A DNA stretch of 64,000 nucleotides from Adineta ricciae (GCA_905250025.1 CAJNOJ010000353.1:32927-96926), one strand, 5' to 3'. Counted from the stretch's first letter, positions 1 through 15,100 are shown. Numbers and translations are program-made. The notes: generated by a model from the letters alone, not told the origin.

Positions 1-239
1 CACATTGAAGGTAATATAACAACTCGAATGAACTCGTTTCGATGTTAATCACCAATCTTCGTCTTTATCTTGTTTAGACACTTCCACATGGCCGTGTGAA
101 CATCAAAATCGGTCGTTTAAAAGCTAGCGCTCAAACGCAAAGTCGTCAGAATTCTGCAGGCAATGATCGTAAAAATCGTTCACGTTCGTCTTCATCCAAC
201 TTTCGACGTTCATCAGCACACAAAGTCAACGATAGATGA
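1..239 (+). CDS. 3' end of an unidentified gene (last exons)
   Basis: The window opens inside a gene. Bases 1-10 look like an exon end followed by a GTAATA donor. After a 67-nt intron ending TTTAG at 77, the last exon runs 78-239. It encodes about 53 residues beginning TLPHGRVNIKIGRL, then a Ser/Arg/Asn-rich basic tail, and stops at TGA 237-239. The tail resembles the low-complexity end of a cytosolic or RNA-binding protein, but I do not recognise the family. The frame is open across the exon and the acceptor is good. Identity needs the sequence to the left of the window. Confidence 0.5.
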
Positions 240-1591
240 TAGTTATGATTCCTTCTCTGTTCACCAAAAATAGTCATATATACATATTTAAATCATGTGG
301 TCTAGTCGTTTTTCAATTGTAGCCGATAAGTAAACTCGATCTGGCACCAAGGCAAAATGATTATTTTAAAACTAACTAAGAAAATCCTTTGTTTTTCTGT
401 TCTTTGTGTTGTTTTTCTTTTCTCTATAATTTCAGTCTACTACATAGAAATTTTGTTCTCTTATCTCTATTTATTTCTATATAAAAATCTTTGTTTTCTT
501 TTTTTTGCCAAAATAAAACAAATTTTCTCATCAGTGTTTTCATAAAAACAAAAGGAAATTGGAAGAAAACTTATACATACACTTTCGAAATTGATCTATG
601 CTTCCATCTGTTTGTTTTTCTTCTCTCTGTATGCGTACGTGTGTATTTTTTTAATCAAAAATCTCATGTGAAAGAGTGGATATGTGTGTTCATTAGATTT
701 CTTTGCGCGCTTGTTCTTTCTCAAACAAATCTACTTTCTACAGAAGATGCCAATCGATTGTTTCATTCTTTTTTTGTGTACTAGATGTGTATTTGACCAA
801 TCTGTACCAACAGAAAAGATGTTAGTACGGCAAAAATAAAAAAATGGGAGAGAACAAAGAATCTCTCGACTACTTATTAATTGTTTGATTAGAGAGAATG
901 CCATGTCAAGATGGAAACTTCCGACGGAAATCATAGTGTGTTATATATAGAAAGTTTTTCCAACGTTTGCTTAGTCAATGGATAAGTTCCGGGTAGATTC
1001 TGTCTTAAATTTCAGCATCAAGGGAAATCGATATGAAAAGTAAATAGAAGATGAAATATCAAATTAGATCTATACTTCTCTTTCATTCATTTCCTAATCG
1101 AGAAAAAGTAATAATACTCTTATAAGAAGGAAGTGAAATAAGTCAAGTATTTTCCGTTGATTTAATCTAGCTCCTTTGTTCGTAAACGAAGAAAAAGAAT
1201 CACTGCCGATGGAATTCAAATGTGTATGAAAAAAATAATGTGCCGAAAATCTTGATTTGAATAATTGCGCATATTGTTAAGTGAATTTTCCTCTCTGATT
1301 TTTTTCATTTGTTTCGCAGACTAATTTCATTATGAATTATCATAAATATTGAATTTTATGATTTATTCCACGGAGAATCCAAATACCAAACAATGATGAT
1401 TGAGAATTGAATTAGGTTAATACAATCAATTCTTTATATAAATAGTTGCGTCTTTATCAACACGTTCGAAAAAAAATGTGTGTTATCGTTTTCGTTCCTT
1501 TTCTTTGCAACTGATAAGACATTTCGTGTGTGTGATACGACAAGATTGAATAAACCTCACTTTTTCTCCAAAGAGAACCAAAAAAAAGTCA
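240..1591. other. intergenic region, no gene seen
   Basis: About 1.35 kb of AT-rich sequence with T-runs. The ORFs at 357-545 and 491-784 are low-complexity Phe/Leu/Ile-rich translations with no splice context. The region probably holds the 3' UTR of the left gene and the promoter and 5' UTR of the proton channel gene. Confidence 0.5.
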
Positions 1592-2637
1592 ATGGCTACG
1601 GTGAATCTAAGTGCTAATCCGATTTCTCAATCAACTTTAACAACAGTCGAAGAATTCGAACAAGAAGTAAACGAACCGGAGAGTAACGATTGCTGCCATG
1701 ATAGATGTTGTCCGTGTTTCAATCAATGGTGGAATGTTAAGTTTCAACACCAACGTAAAATTATGCATGTTGTCGAAAAAACGAGCTTTCATGTAGGAAT
1801 TATTATACTTGTTCTTCTTGATTGTGTCTTGGTTATTGCAGAATTAATGCTTGACTTTCTTTTTTTAAATAACAAATGCTCGCGTCATGGAGGCAAATCT
1901 GAATCCGAGAAGAAAGAGTGTCCCGGATTAGAATTAGCCATCGAAATTCTGCATTTTGGGTCCATTTTTCTATTAGCTGTATTCGTTTTAGAAGTTCTTA
2001 CGAAGATTTATGCATTCGGAAGGAAATGGTGGAATTTTCGGGAGAAAAAAATGGAATGGGTAGACTCAATTATTGTCATAGTTTCATTCGTTGTCGACGT
2101 CTATTTTGCTGAAGGACAAAATACACTGGCAGAAATTTCCCTGCTGTTTATATCGCTTCGTTTATGGCGTATCGTAAGTTGAACATTTGATGCATTATTT
2201 CGAAAGAGTGTCGTTCTATTCAAACGTTCGTTTAGGTACGAATTATTAATAGTAAGTAGAGGAATTGAAAGAGAAATTTTGTTTATTTGAGAATAATTTC
2301 AGGTGTTGCTCAATCGATACGCTCGCAAGATGAAACAGCGAAGAAAGATTTAGCGAATACTTACACACAAATAGTCGAATCGTTGTTAGACGTTCTCACG
2401 AAGAAAACTGAAGTCGCAACAGAAGTCCGACAAGAGTTAACCCGAGAGAATGCTGACAAAATGGTGGAAAAATTTACGTCAATCGATCGATTATGCCGTT
2501 CCATATTAGCACATTGTCCAAAACCTTCATCACGAAATGCCGTTACTGGTATTGCGCAGAATCTGCAAGATGCTCTCGAACAAGTGCGCTCATCATCATC
2601 AACATTGGGTATTAAAAAAACAACAAACCTTCCGTAG
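1592..2637 (+). CDS. HVCN1: voltage-gated proton channel Hv1
   Basis: Three exons, 1592-2173, 2236-2251 (16 nt) and 2303-2637, encode 310 residues. The protein is a lone voltage-sensor domain that conducts protons outward across the plasma or phagosome membrane. S1 (about 66-91) carries Asp77 in VLLDCVLVIAEL, which matches the selectivity aspartate of human Hv1. S2 is about 115-140 and S3 about 158-173. S4 reads RLWRIVRIIN, giving three gating arginines (190, 193, 196) in the Hv1 spacing; the tiny exon supplies the third. The C-terminal tail is helical and charged, like the dimerising coiled coil of the family. The N-terminus has a cysteine cluster (CCHDRCCPC, 34-42) not typical of the human protein. 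The start is the first ATG after an A-rich leader. Confidence 0.93.
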
Positions 2638-3529
2638 AATACGTCTTGGCAATGAATTTGTGTTATTTCGCTTTATTGACTCTTTTCGATTAAAGTACAT
2701 TGAGACAAAGTTTTTTTTATACTATTTATAGTCACTTTTCGCAATAGAGGATTTTCTTACAATCAATCATTTCCGGTCGAGAAGTTTGACTTCGTTCGAG
2801 ATCGTATGCTAATAATTAAATATCTCACTTATGTGACACATAATATGTTCTTGAACTAATTAAAATAATCTGTTATTATTAGATGTGTTATGACAACTGT
2901 CGATTTAGTAAAGCCTTGAAACGTAATCATGTGCATCATATGATTAACAACCGATGCTTGTGAGTGACTGCTAAGAGATATGTGATCGACATCTGCGATG
3001 TATCTTCTAACTAATCGTAGACTTGTGTTGGACAGATGATACTCGTCGTATGATTTCCAATTTCTTGAATAATGTAATTATCTCAAAGGAAAATATTTAC
3101 TGCTTTGACACGAATTCAATCAAATTTCGAGTCGAGTTTGGTAGATTATAGATGAAAAGCGCATAGAAACATGGATGCTTTTAAAAACAGTTACGATTTA
3201 TGCTGAGACAGATATGTGAGGAGATATTTCGCTATAAATCATGCTTTGTTTTAAGGATGAAAATGATCTTCAAGTTATTCAGCAAGATATTCAACCCGCA
3301 CCCTGAAGATGAATGAATACTTACCAGTCGGTGAACTGTTGAATCAGATTAATAGAAAACTTTAGGATCCTTTGTGCAAGAAACAGATGTCGCTAGTTTT
3401 TTTGTATCTGATGATTGGTCATCCATGAAATATCTTCTCTGGTTCCAAAATGACCTCTCCAATCTAACCAAAAGTGCACAGATTAAAACGGATAATTTCT
3501 CAAGTATTCTTTTTTCATTTTTCTTCTAG
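2638..3529. other. intergenic region between HVCN1 and UTP20
   Basis: About 890 bases with no supported gene. It ends in a pyrimidine tract and TTCTAG that directly abuts the UTP20 start codon, which looks like a splice acceptor for a 5' UTR intron or a spliced leader. Confidence 0.5.
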
Positions 3530-6500
3530 ATGGCAAAAAAATCGAAGAACTCCAAAGAAAATGATAAAGAACATCGTCCATTTCGATATCAATCGCTTCA
3601 TGAACGTTTGAATAACATAAATATCAACGTTGTTCATCGCATTCGTTATCATGATACAGCAAATCTTGCAGATAATGAAGATCTCGCTCGTACGAGCCAT
3701 TTCCAGCAATCACTTGAACATTGGTCTATGCTCAATTTCAGTGAAATTTACTCTCAATTGCATCAAAAACTTCGTCCATTGGCAGGTTCACTTGAACAAG
3801 TCGTTTACAATCGTGAACAAATCCTTTCTTTACTCCGCCAAGCATTGATTGAACGCAATCCATTGATTATCGAAACATTGTTAGATTTAATCGTTCAACT
3901 AGCACGTGACTTACAGAGTGACTTTTACATTTACTACAAACAATATCTATTCGTTGATATTGTGAATTTGCTGATCAATAATCAAAGTCAACAGAGCGAA
4001 ATGAATACACAACTCTTAGAACAAGTTTTTCAATGTTTAACATATCTATTCAAACATCTCTGGCGTATTATGTTGAAAGATTTAGCAAATCTATATGAAC
4101 TGTATTCCAAGTATTTATTTTCATCGTCGAACTCTTTGACAACTAATTATGAATACATCCGTTCATTTGCAGCTGAATCATTTGCATATCTTCTACGTAA
4201 AATCGAGAATTATCAATCATTTATCGATTATCTGTTCGATCAAAACGACCGTGATGAAAATGAATTAGAAAGTTTGTCATTAGTATTCAGCGAGACATGT
4301 CAAAACGTTCAATCAACGTTTCATTCATGCACAAAAACCTTATTAACGTGTATCTGGAAGAAATTTCTCCAAAGGCCACAAATTGTTCAATCGTGTATAA
4401 AGACAATCTATTCATTATTACTTCAACATACATCAAAACAACATGTCGATGTTCTCTGGACTTCTATGATGAATGTTTATCGAACAATCGATCATCAGAA
4501 GGAACAAACCGTTTCGATCCTTATTTATCAAATATTTTATGAAATCTTTCAATTATTTATCGATCATCGAATGCTGATTGATACAGATTTGTCCTGGGAA
4601 TTTCTGACAATGATAAAATCAAACGAGAACAAAGAACTGTTAAGATTACATTATGAAACTGTTCGAAAGGTAATGAATATATTTCCGATCACGAAAGAGT
4701 TAATCGATGTTTACTATCGTTTTCATACACAAACGTCATCGATGTTTTTGTATGAGCAAACGCGGAAGATTTTTCAAAGTGATTTAACTGATAAATTACC
4801 CAATGAATTTTACCTACGACTGTGGAATCATCTATTGAAAGGCAAGGATCATAGTCGAGAAGAAACGATCAATTGTCTGATTGATTATTTGATTTTCGGA
4901 AGAAAAAAAACAGAAATGATAATTTTGCCGCATGATAATGATCAAACTGTTTTGGAAAAAGTAAATCTATTGAAGACAAAAAAGAAGTTTCTGGGCAAAG
5001 ACAAAATTGGTGAAGATGGATTGGAATTCATCCGAAAATTTATCTGCGAAACTTTGATAAAGATCAATGATGAACAGATTTTGGTAAGATCTATTACCAT
5101 TCTGACTTTTCATTACAATCATCGAACTAAATCTTCCTTTTCTTTAGCTAACAGGTCAACTTTGGCGTGCTCTTATTCTTCTTCATTCTCTGTCCGACAA
5201 AGACACCAATGGAATCGATTTCACTAAGACACACGTCGAACTGTTCTCTTCACAATTGATAAACCATGCATCTTTATCAACATCAGCGACAGTAGCAGTA
5301 ACGTTAATGGAAATAATATTTCAGCACTCTCAGTCATTTTCGATCGAGTTTTGGTATGAAATACTTCAACGTCAAGTCCAATCAGAACTCTATTTGCTGT
5401 GTACACGTTTGGCATTTCTATTGAATCCGCCGTCAAAAGCTATGACAGACAAGTTTATTGAATTATTGAAAACAAATTTATCATCATTCAATGCAAAAAT
5501 TCGTTTACTATCACTTCGAATTCTCGATTCATTAATTTCCGATCCGACTCATGTGATATTTCATTGTCTTTCATGTGAAGAATGTCCAATGAATGTTTAT
5601 GAATATCGTTCGAAGATTATCCATCTACAGAAACTCTCGGTCGAATTTGTCTTAATCAATAACAAATCCTCATCGTTTCATTTAGCAATGTATTATCTAC
5701 TCGGTTTACTTTCGGCAAATTTTACACCGTTATGGTCGATTTGTACTGAATTACTTGGCTCTTACGGTAACAAAGCAATTGAATACATAGGCCATGCATA
5801 CTTTTGGTCGATATTGAATGACAAGTTTCAGTTAGTCAGTCAACGTGATCAAATTTCCGCGAAAGAAATCATCACTGATGACTTAGTTAAAGAATTTGTC
5901 GAAAATGAAGAGAAACGAGAATATGAAGTCAATGACCAAAGCATCGATTACATTCAATATCGTATAAATTTATTTCAAACATTGACCCACTTTCCCAACG
6001 AATGTGAACAAAAGACTAAAGTTCTTGTTCCGATCATTTTTGATTTCTTTACCAACGAGTATCATGACCATTTATTGGCATTGGGTCTCTTCGGTCAATC
6101 GAAATCTTCATACATCATTCAAACAAGTGCATCGAAACGATTGTCACGAAAGTTTTCATTGAAAACTTTAGAGACGATCTTGAATCTTCTCAAACAATTT
6201 CATCATCACAAACAATGGTTTGAACCTCATCGGCTTTATCAATTCTACACTCGTCTACTTCTTTCAACCGATAATTCAATTCAAAAATTAGCTTACGAGT
6301 GTTTGCTAACATGCCATCAAATACCCGAATCAATTATCCAATCCGATTTTCTCAAACATTCACAAGACATTCAACCGTTGTTCACTCCGAGCACATGCCG
6401 AAAAACATTTCACGAATTGATCCAAGGCGTCCTACTGGAACATAATCTTTCCGATAATTTAAAAAATCAATATGCATTCATACTGATAAGGATTATTTAC

Positions 6501-9500
6501 AGTAAATTAAACACCAAACGATCATTAGGTAAGTTAAAATCTTCGCCCTGGAATGCATCGGTACAGTTCAACTAGACATAGAATAGATCATGAGCGATGG
6601 AAATTTGTACTCGATTCGATGATTTGTTTTCTCTTATATGTCTTGAATTTTCTTAGGTTCAACAACGCGTGGCCGAAAAGATTATTTTGAATTGAATCGT
6701 AAATATTTATTTCAATTCCTTATCACATTCGCTTCGAATAATCTCTACGAACATCATTTTCGATACTTTATTCAATTACTATCGGAACCATTTGCAGACG
6801 AATTGTTTTCATCGGAAGAAGATCAATGGTTGACCATTTTCGACAAGAAGATTGCTTTAAAATCTGAACAAGTTCATTTAACTTCCTACGAAACATTCAT
6901 CAAATATATTCAACATTCTTTGTCTTTATTGAAAACATTCGTTTCTAAACTAGGTGTTTATCTTCAAAAACAAATGCATTACATTATGAAATTTTATCTC
7001 TTAACGATAAAATTCGTTGATTATTTAACCAATCTGAAACATGTAGACGATAATCAAACAAAAAAACTTCGAATTTCATTAAAACGTCTTCGATCGATGG
7101 CCTACAAAGGTTTACAAACCCTCTTTCAGCTTTTCGACGGTGATGAAAGTGAAATCTTCACGAGCGATCTTATCGATGCCGTATGGCTGTGTTGTATACG
7201 AGAAAATTATCTCGATAATCTGTTAAACAAAACCAAACAACGCGAAGATATTGTTCATATGTTAAAACTGGTCGTCATTTGGAGTAGTACACCGTATTTA
7301 CGTCAAGCAATCATCGACGATCGACAGGATGCTAAAGATTTAATGAAATGTTCGATGAAGTTATTGAATGAGAATATCTCTCATGAAAATAAACAATTGA
7401 TCATTGAATTTATTTGGAATATTTTGCAAATTGATCGTATGTTTTCGTATTTTGATGAAATTTGCACATGTTTCTATGTTGTCTTGTCTTTTTAGCGAAT
7501 GATGCATTGATCGTTCCTTATTTCGATCACTTACTGACATATTTAACTCGAATATCGAATTCTATGATGGAATCAAACAATGCAATAACATTATCTTCAA
7601 AAGAATTCGATATTCTTCTTATTCTTAGTAATAAACAATTAAAAACCGAGAAAATTGAACAATTGTGTTCGATCTTCGTTCGATTACTTCGTCAGAACAT
7701 TCTTTCCAAGAAGAAGAAAAAGAAACTAGATACTAAAACATCCGCACAAGATCTAAATATTTCGATATTGAAGGTTTTACAAAATCTAGTACCAAACGTT
7801 GAAAACTCAATCGAAAAATATCTTCCTTCATTAGCAATTCTCTGTTGTAAAATAATTCGACGTGATCAACGAATTGAACTAATTCAACTCTTTCAAATCC
7901 TCGCCAATCATTCATCAAAGTCCGAAATCAAGTAAATCAATCAATACATCATACCTATCATTCATTTCTTTTGTTCCCTTTAGCGCCATCTGGTATCTGA
8001 AACAACTAGTCGAACTGAACTCATGGAATAGCGAACAAATTGATGAACCCGACTACGAACGTCGGTTGAATAGTTATAAAGAGTTAACGCAAAACTTATT
8101 GAATCTACAAGATGCTGAAAAAGAGCAACATGAATATTCATGTTTATTTTACCATTGCTTATATGAATTACATCATTCCATCAATGATCTTTCTCTTCGT
8201 GAATATGCATCTCAATGTATTCAGTTATTTCTTCAACGAGTTTCATTGTATCGAACGTGTTTTCTTACAGAAATTCGTGCGATTCTCAAGCAACCAGCTA
8301 TATCCTCAAGTATTCGTCATGAATTTCTTCGCCATCTTGCCTTCATCGTTGATCTCAATACTGAAAATGAAGATTTAAACGATTTGAAACGTTTACGTAA
8401 TCATACGGATGTTGAATTGGACTTCTTTCACAATATAACTCATGTTCAAAACCATCGACGATTACGAGCACTAAAACGTTTGAAATCTACCCAAGACGAA
8501 AATTCGTTTCGCGTCACAACGATCACCAGTTATTTGCTACCAATTGTGTGTTCGTTTATCAACGATAGTCTCGCCGAGGATGGTCATGATATAACAAATG
8601 ATGATGTCGTTTTTCAATGTTTAGCAACATTCTGTCAAATGTTACCATGGATGAAATATAATCAATTGTTTGTCTCATATTTTCGACAATTGACAAATAA
8701 TAAACGATCGCTAAGTTTAGTGCAGAAACGTTGTATAACCAAAACAGTTTCGGCAATCATCGATGCATTTCATTTTCAACTGGATTCGAATGAAAACAAA
8801 TCTGAAAGTAAAGCGAATCCCGTTCAGCCTGGATGTTTTTTTTTCTAAATTTCCTTTGTTCTCCTAGGTGAACGTATCAGTAAAACGATTCAACAACGTT
8901 TATTACCAATGATTCTTGGTCTCCTAAGTCAAAATTCGTTCTCAATTGATGGTTTAACCACAACAGGCATGGCAACGAAGAATGCCACTGTTGATGATCA
9001 ACGTCAACAAGCTGTTCTCATAACAATTACGTGTTCCTTAATTGCAATGAAACTAATCGTCATCTTTCCTTCGGATTTCATCGAACAACACATTTCTACA
9101 ATTCTTCTTCATTTAATAACCTTACTTCGTTCACGTTTATATTCTATTCGTGATCAAGCACGGGATTGTCTTTGTAAATGTGTAACCATACTCGGCAAAC
9201 GTTATTTGAAATTTATTCTCGAAGAGCTAATTGCTGGTTTGCAACGTGGTTACCAACGTTTCGTTCTTCTACATACAATTCATACGATTCTCATTCATAT
9301 ATCCTCGTTAAGTGCTGAATTCAATATCGATTCAACGGTGAAGATTATTACGAACTTATACATTGACGACTTTTTCAATGAAGAGAAAACCGAATCATCG
9401 AAAGCCAGTGAGCACGAAAATTCGTCGTACAAACCATCGAACATTCCCGAAGCTAAAACAAATAAAACGGTCAACGTGATGGAATTACTTGGACGTTTAA

Positions 9501-12051
9501 TTCATTCCAAGGACGAACTTTTAACATGTATGGAACCTTTACGTCAACAGTTAGCATCGAATCATGATTCCAGAGAGATATCGAAGTGTGAGAAATGTTT
9601 GCAACGTTTTCAAACTGGGTTGATTATCAATACGCATCTAACGACGGAGAGTCTGTTCGTATTTGTTTATCATCTATTGACGAAAACTGAAGAAAATTCA
9701 ATGGATGAACAAAAAATAACGACGTCGAATAATCCAGCTTTGCGCGCAGCTATTCAGGAAAGAGAAAAATATCATTTGGTTCCAGCGGAACCCAAGCGCG
9801 GCCATGCGCGAGTTGCTCAAGCAATAAAACACTTGAAGAAAACAAATTTGCATTGTTTAACAGCGTGGACATTGAATTTGCTTCATAAATTAATCAAAAA
9901 ATTCAAAACGGACGATCAAACATTCTTATCAATGATTGATCCTTTTGTGCTTCATATTGAAACATGTTTAAATTCGTCGTACACAGATGTAGTCACCGCG
10001 ACTCTACGAAATCTCTCGTCTCTATTAGAATATTCTCTGCCATCATTGAATCAACAACGAATAACAAGTTTATATAAAAAGGTAAGCAGACGTTCGTTGA
10101 ATTCATCGATATTCGTAATGATTAATGGTATATTTCATTGTTTAGGTATTTGATTTACTCAAAATGTATTCGTCTGTCGCTGGTTCAACGGACATGAATG
10201 ATTTATTAACACTTTCATATAAAATTCTCGGTATATTTGTTCAACGTTTGATTATCGATAAAGTGTCATTGACATCAGAGGAGTACCAATGTTTATTTAC
10301 TTATGTTGAATCGGATCTATTGAACATTCATCGTCAATCAAGTGCATTTCTTCTCCTTCGTTCCATAATGATCCATTCAGTGTCTGTCATCTCCAATGAT
10401 AAAAATCTTCGAACGCTATTAGATAATCTTCTTCGATCTCGTTTGATATTCTTGATCGTTCAATCACCGTATGATCATGTTCGAACAACCTGTCGCGATC
10501 TCTTCCACATCTACTTCTTCTCATACGAGCATACAAAGGCGAAGTTAAAATCTTATTTAGATTTCTTCCTTCTACAACTGGATTACGAAGATTCCAATGG
10601 TCGATTGTCTGTCTTGATGTTTCTTAATACTTTATTCAATGATTTGACTAAACAACGTCTCAATGATTATGCCGCATATTTCTTTCTTCCATTAGCTTGT
10701 CATTATTATAATGAAACAAATAATGAATGTAAGAAGTATTTTCAAATGAATCTAAAGTTGTTGTTAGAAAAAATCGACGAAGAACATCGAAACGATATTT
10801 TGAAAAATATCGTTTTTAGTTGGATAAATGACAAGATTGAACATCGGTGTTTGGCATTACAACTATTTCTTTTATTTATTGAAATTGTACAAGAACGATT
10901 TGACCAATATTTAATTGAAGTATTCGAATTCATTCAAAGAGAATTTCATGCAATCAAATTCGATGGAAATGATGATGAAGAGAAGTTTTTCGATCAATAC
11001 ATCTATCATTTAATCAATGTTCTGATTTCGGTGGTGAAATTCTGTCCAAACTCGTTGCAAATGATCCAATTGAGATCAAAGTGGCTGGATTTGATGAAAT
11101 TAATTGATGAAAAATGTTTATTGCATCCACACATATGGATCCGACTGTTATCAGCACAATTTTTCAATCAAATCTTTGAAATAAACAAACCCGAAGATGT
11201 TGTACAACGTTTAGACAAGATCAGGTAGAATTTCCATGAAAGAAAGCGAGACAAATGAATATATTATTCTAATATTTAGTGCAATACCATCTGCAGCACC
11301 AGAAGATGGTCCAAGTCGCAAACGTTTAAAGAAATCTACACAAATAAATCTTGACCATGAACCATTGTTCGTTCATTATGTGACAATATTTGATTCAATG
11401 AGTTCACCATTGATTAAAATTCAACGTTTATGTTTGGCATGTTGTTCTCAACTGAAACCATCGAATCTAACCGAAGAATTTTGTTTACAAGTGATCAAAA
11501 ACTTGATCTATTTGTCAAAACTTCTCATCCTATCGAATTCGGAACATTTCGATTTAGTACTTCGACGTTGCTGTCGTTTAACCACATTCGAATCAACAAA
11601 ATATCCCAACGAAACAACTCGTCGTTCGTCAATTTTCAAATGGATAGCGGCAATTGTTCTTGATTTATCAGCACCGCTAACTCCACACCTCAAATCATTT
11701 CTCACTGTTCTCGAACGCGAAATCGAACGTGATGAAACAGCAGCGAATCTATCACTGAAAACTCTCGCACAGGATGTTTTCGATGTATTCAAACGTCATT
11801 ATGATATTCACCTAATTACCAGCATCTACGCTGATGTGGCGAAAAAACGACGAGCGAAACGCCTGGAACGTAAACAGAAACTAGCTGTCTTAGCTGTAAA
11901 TCAACCGGAAGTTGTTTATCGAAAGAAACGTGCTAAACAAACGAAACGATTGGGTTTAGGAAAGAAGAAACGTATGAAAGCAATTGAACACGCCAGACAA
12001 AATCGGAAGAAAAAAGTCAAGAAAACCAGTGATGATACGGATGACTTTTAG
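3530..12051 (+). CDS. UTP20: UTP20, SSU processome component
   Basis: Eight exons join in frame into 2679 codons: 3530-5083, 5148-6528, 6657-7436, 7496-7931, 7984-8807, 8868-10081, 10146-11224 and 11280-12051. The human protein is of similar length (just under 2,800 residues). UTP20 is a giant HEAT/ARM-repeat nucleolar scaffold of the small-subunit processome, needed for 18S rRNA maturation. The N-terminus matches the family: a basic leader, then FRYQSLHERLNNININVVHRI, and later LLDLIVQLARDLQSDFYIYY. The body is helical repeats throughout. The C-terminus is a nuclear or nucleolar basic tail (KKRRAKRLERKQK, later KKKRMK). Introns are 46-128 nt. TTCTAG sits immediately before ATG. An AATAAA lies near 12,110, and the PARP gene converges on it with only 98 nt between stop codons. 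Confidence 0.95.
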
Positions 12052-12149
12052 TTAAGTTTTGTTGTTTTTCAATATCCCTTTGTTATTCCTTGTTGTTCAA
12101 GGAAATTCAATAAAACAGACAAAAAACTAACGACCAGTTCGAATAATGT

Positions 12150-15100
12150 TCATTTGTAAACAATTAAATACGAAGCATATGCTTGATCATCACGATATGT
12201 AACAAAAATATGATCACCATCTGTTGTGGAATCGTAACCAGCAGGTGGTGTTTTCATCTTTGAATTTCCTGTAATGGTATCACCAACTAAAACATCTGCG
12301 ACAAACATATATCGTTCACCAGTCGAATCGGTTATAGTCGCATAATTATGGCTATAGTTAGCCTTAGCCGAGAAATAAGCACCTTGCCCATAGACAACAC
12401 CTAAAATGCAACGATTTTTTTCAAAATTAAATGCGAATTCGACAAACCATTAATGCCCGCGAAAGATCGATTGAAAAATGAGTTAATAATCAGGGAGGTT
12501 GTTTGTCGAGGGCAGCCATGAAATAATTTTCTCTCTGTATGTTTCTTCGATGAAAAACTTCGATAGGAATTGTACTGCATATACCACTGTTTGTTTTGAA
12601 TTCGATCGATCCGAACGATCTCCGTATATTTCTTAGTCATAGTTTTATTGAATAAACGTAGAAGACTTTTGAATTCATCGGAATTCGTTGACAAGGAAAA
12701 TTGTTGAATATTGTGAATTTGAACGTGCCAATCTTTAGGAAATGTGAAGTCAGTTTGACGAACGATTGGACGTTCTTGATTAGTACTCAAGCATTTTTCA
12801 GTCATCATTTGAAAATCGATAAGATATTCTTTCGATTTGTCGTCTGTATAATTAAACTGATGATGTCATAGTTTATGATCCGCTGCTCAATCTTTATTTT
12901 TTACTCACCGATTGCAGTTTCGATGTATACTGATCTTCGATCAAAGTATTGATTTCAGATGAGTATTTTTCCCATTGATTTTCTCCGATTTTATACGCCC
13001 ATATGATATCTCGTGCAATAACAGCCAATCGAGCTTGTTCGCTCTGTTTAACTTGTTGTCGAAGATATTCACTTTCTGCTTCTCGGACTGCTTCTTTTGA
13101 CCCGTATAATCTCAAATAACCAATTTTCATATCCACGTCAATCACGACATGGCTTTTCTGACAAAAATGAAAGAATTTATTTAACGCTGGCTGAGTCCAT
13201 TTTTTCAGAGCTGTTTGTTGATAGGCTTCGTAGGTTCCAGTAGAGTTGGTAATATGATTGTGTAATGCTTCTATACATTCTCTTTGATTATTCTCATTAG
13301 ATGAGTGAATGGTCAATGTTAGCGCTACAAAACAACGAAATCTTGACGATTATTGATGAACTGTAATGTAGTATTACTCGACAAGTGATAGGAGATTTCT
13401 GCATCTTTAGTTTCGACGTTGCCTTCTTGCAAACTGGCAAGTTTTACCTCGAAAGCTTTGACAACATCCGTTTGTTGTGGTAGAATCACAAAAATAAGCT
13501 GTAACAGGGCATTAGCTGTTAATAATTGGTTCTGCGCCTCGACTAACATTTCATTGGCTATAATATCTTTTCCAATATTTAGTTTACCACATCCAATTGA
13601 TGGGAAAGCAATTGATGTGTGATGCGCCCTGAGAGCATATTGAACGGATCTTCTCACGAAATTTCGGATCGATTGAGTGAATTTGTGTTTAGTAGATTGA
13701 TCGATATGCCATGGAAGGAATAATAATTTTCGGCATTGCAAATCTCCCGAATTCGTTTCAAAAGGTTCGGAAGGCGAGTGCTGAGCAATTCGTTCATATT
13801 CTTCTTTCACTGATTGACCAGCTTTTTTGATGATATCATCTCGAAGATATAACGATGTCGAACAAATCACAACAAGATCAACCTAATGAAAAGTTGGTAC
13901 TAGTGATATAGCAATAAAAGCTCTTACGTTCTGATCAGCAAGATCACCCTGCTCTATTTTGATAGCTGCCGCTGTTAATTTATTTGATACGTGATCCTCT
14001 GCCGTTGATCGAGGAATCTCACAAATATGTTTCGTTGGAAATTCTTTGATTTCAACGTGACATTTATAATGCCGACCGATGTCTATTAGATTCGGACATT
14101 CATTATGTGCCATGGGACGAAAAGTTTCTTCCTCAACGGTAAAAGAACTGGGTGGACAGAATGTAGCTAATTCCTTGATTTGTCTTTCGATTGTACTTTG
14201 TATATGTTGAGGTGCCATGAATTCTCCATTTCTCAAATGCTCAAGGATTTTTGCATTAACGAACGTTCTCTCCATTATTCGAAGCTCATCAGAATAAAAA
14301 TCGATTAAATAATTGATCTAAAATAATGCTACTACTACTACTACTTAGGATAAGTGGAATCCATTAAGTACCTGAATAGACTCTAAATTCAATCGAACCA
14401 TATTGGATGCGTATCTCTCTTTGATACATTCGATTTGTTGCACGACTTCATCGACTATTGGAGTTATACCAAATAAATGAATACATCGCTGCTCAAGTTT
14501 CATTAATACCGGACGTGTTCGAACTTCAACCTCGAGTTGCAGAATATCTTGTGCAAAAAAGCTTTTATTTTCCTTTGTCAGATCGGAACTCGCTGGTAGA
14601 TTTACATCGGAGGATTTAAACTTATTCTTCAGTATTGTTCGAAGAGTTTCCCTAGTAGTACATAAGCGATGAAAATCAACGGATATATGACCGTCGAAAT
14701 AATGAATAAACAAGCCAATCTTTGAATATTCACACAGGATAAACAAGCTTTTATTCTGATCACCGTAAAATTGAACGATACGAGCGTAATCTTGATCCTG
14801 TATCCAGAATCCTAAATGGAAATACGTTCACATTCCTTCATATGCCAGTGCGTTCATTTTTTGTACCTGCTTCTTCGCCTATGATTTCTATTTTGACCGA
14901 GTCAAATAGCAATTTCAATGCGTTTTTTGCTTTAGAAACATTTTCCGCATTTATACTTTGAAATGTTACAATATAAAGAGGGTATTCTTGGTGTGATCCA
15001 TCATTGCTCTTCTCAATAGTGACATCAACGTTAAACATGTGCTTCATCTCATTTCTTAATGCAGAACAAAATTTAGTCTGATTGAAAAAGCCACCACCTT

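Noticed and set aside
13316..13324. A frameshift between the two ORFs of the PARP gene near 13,320
   Set aside because: A 53-nt intron (13,325-13,377) with good donor and acceptor joins them in frame, so no lesion is needed.
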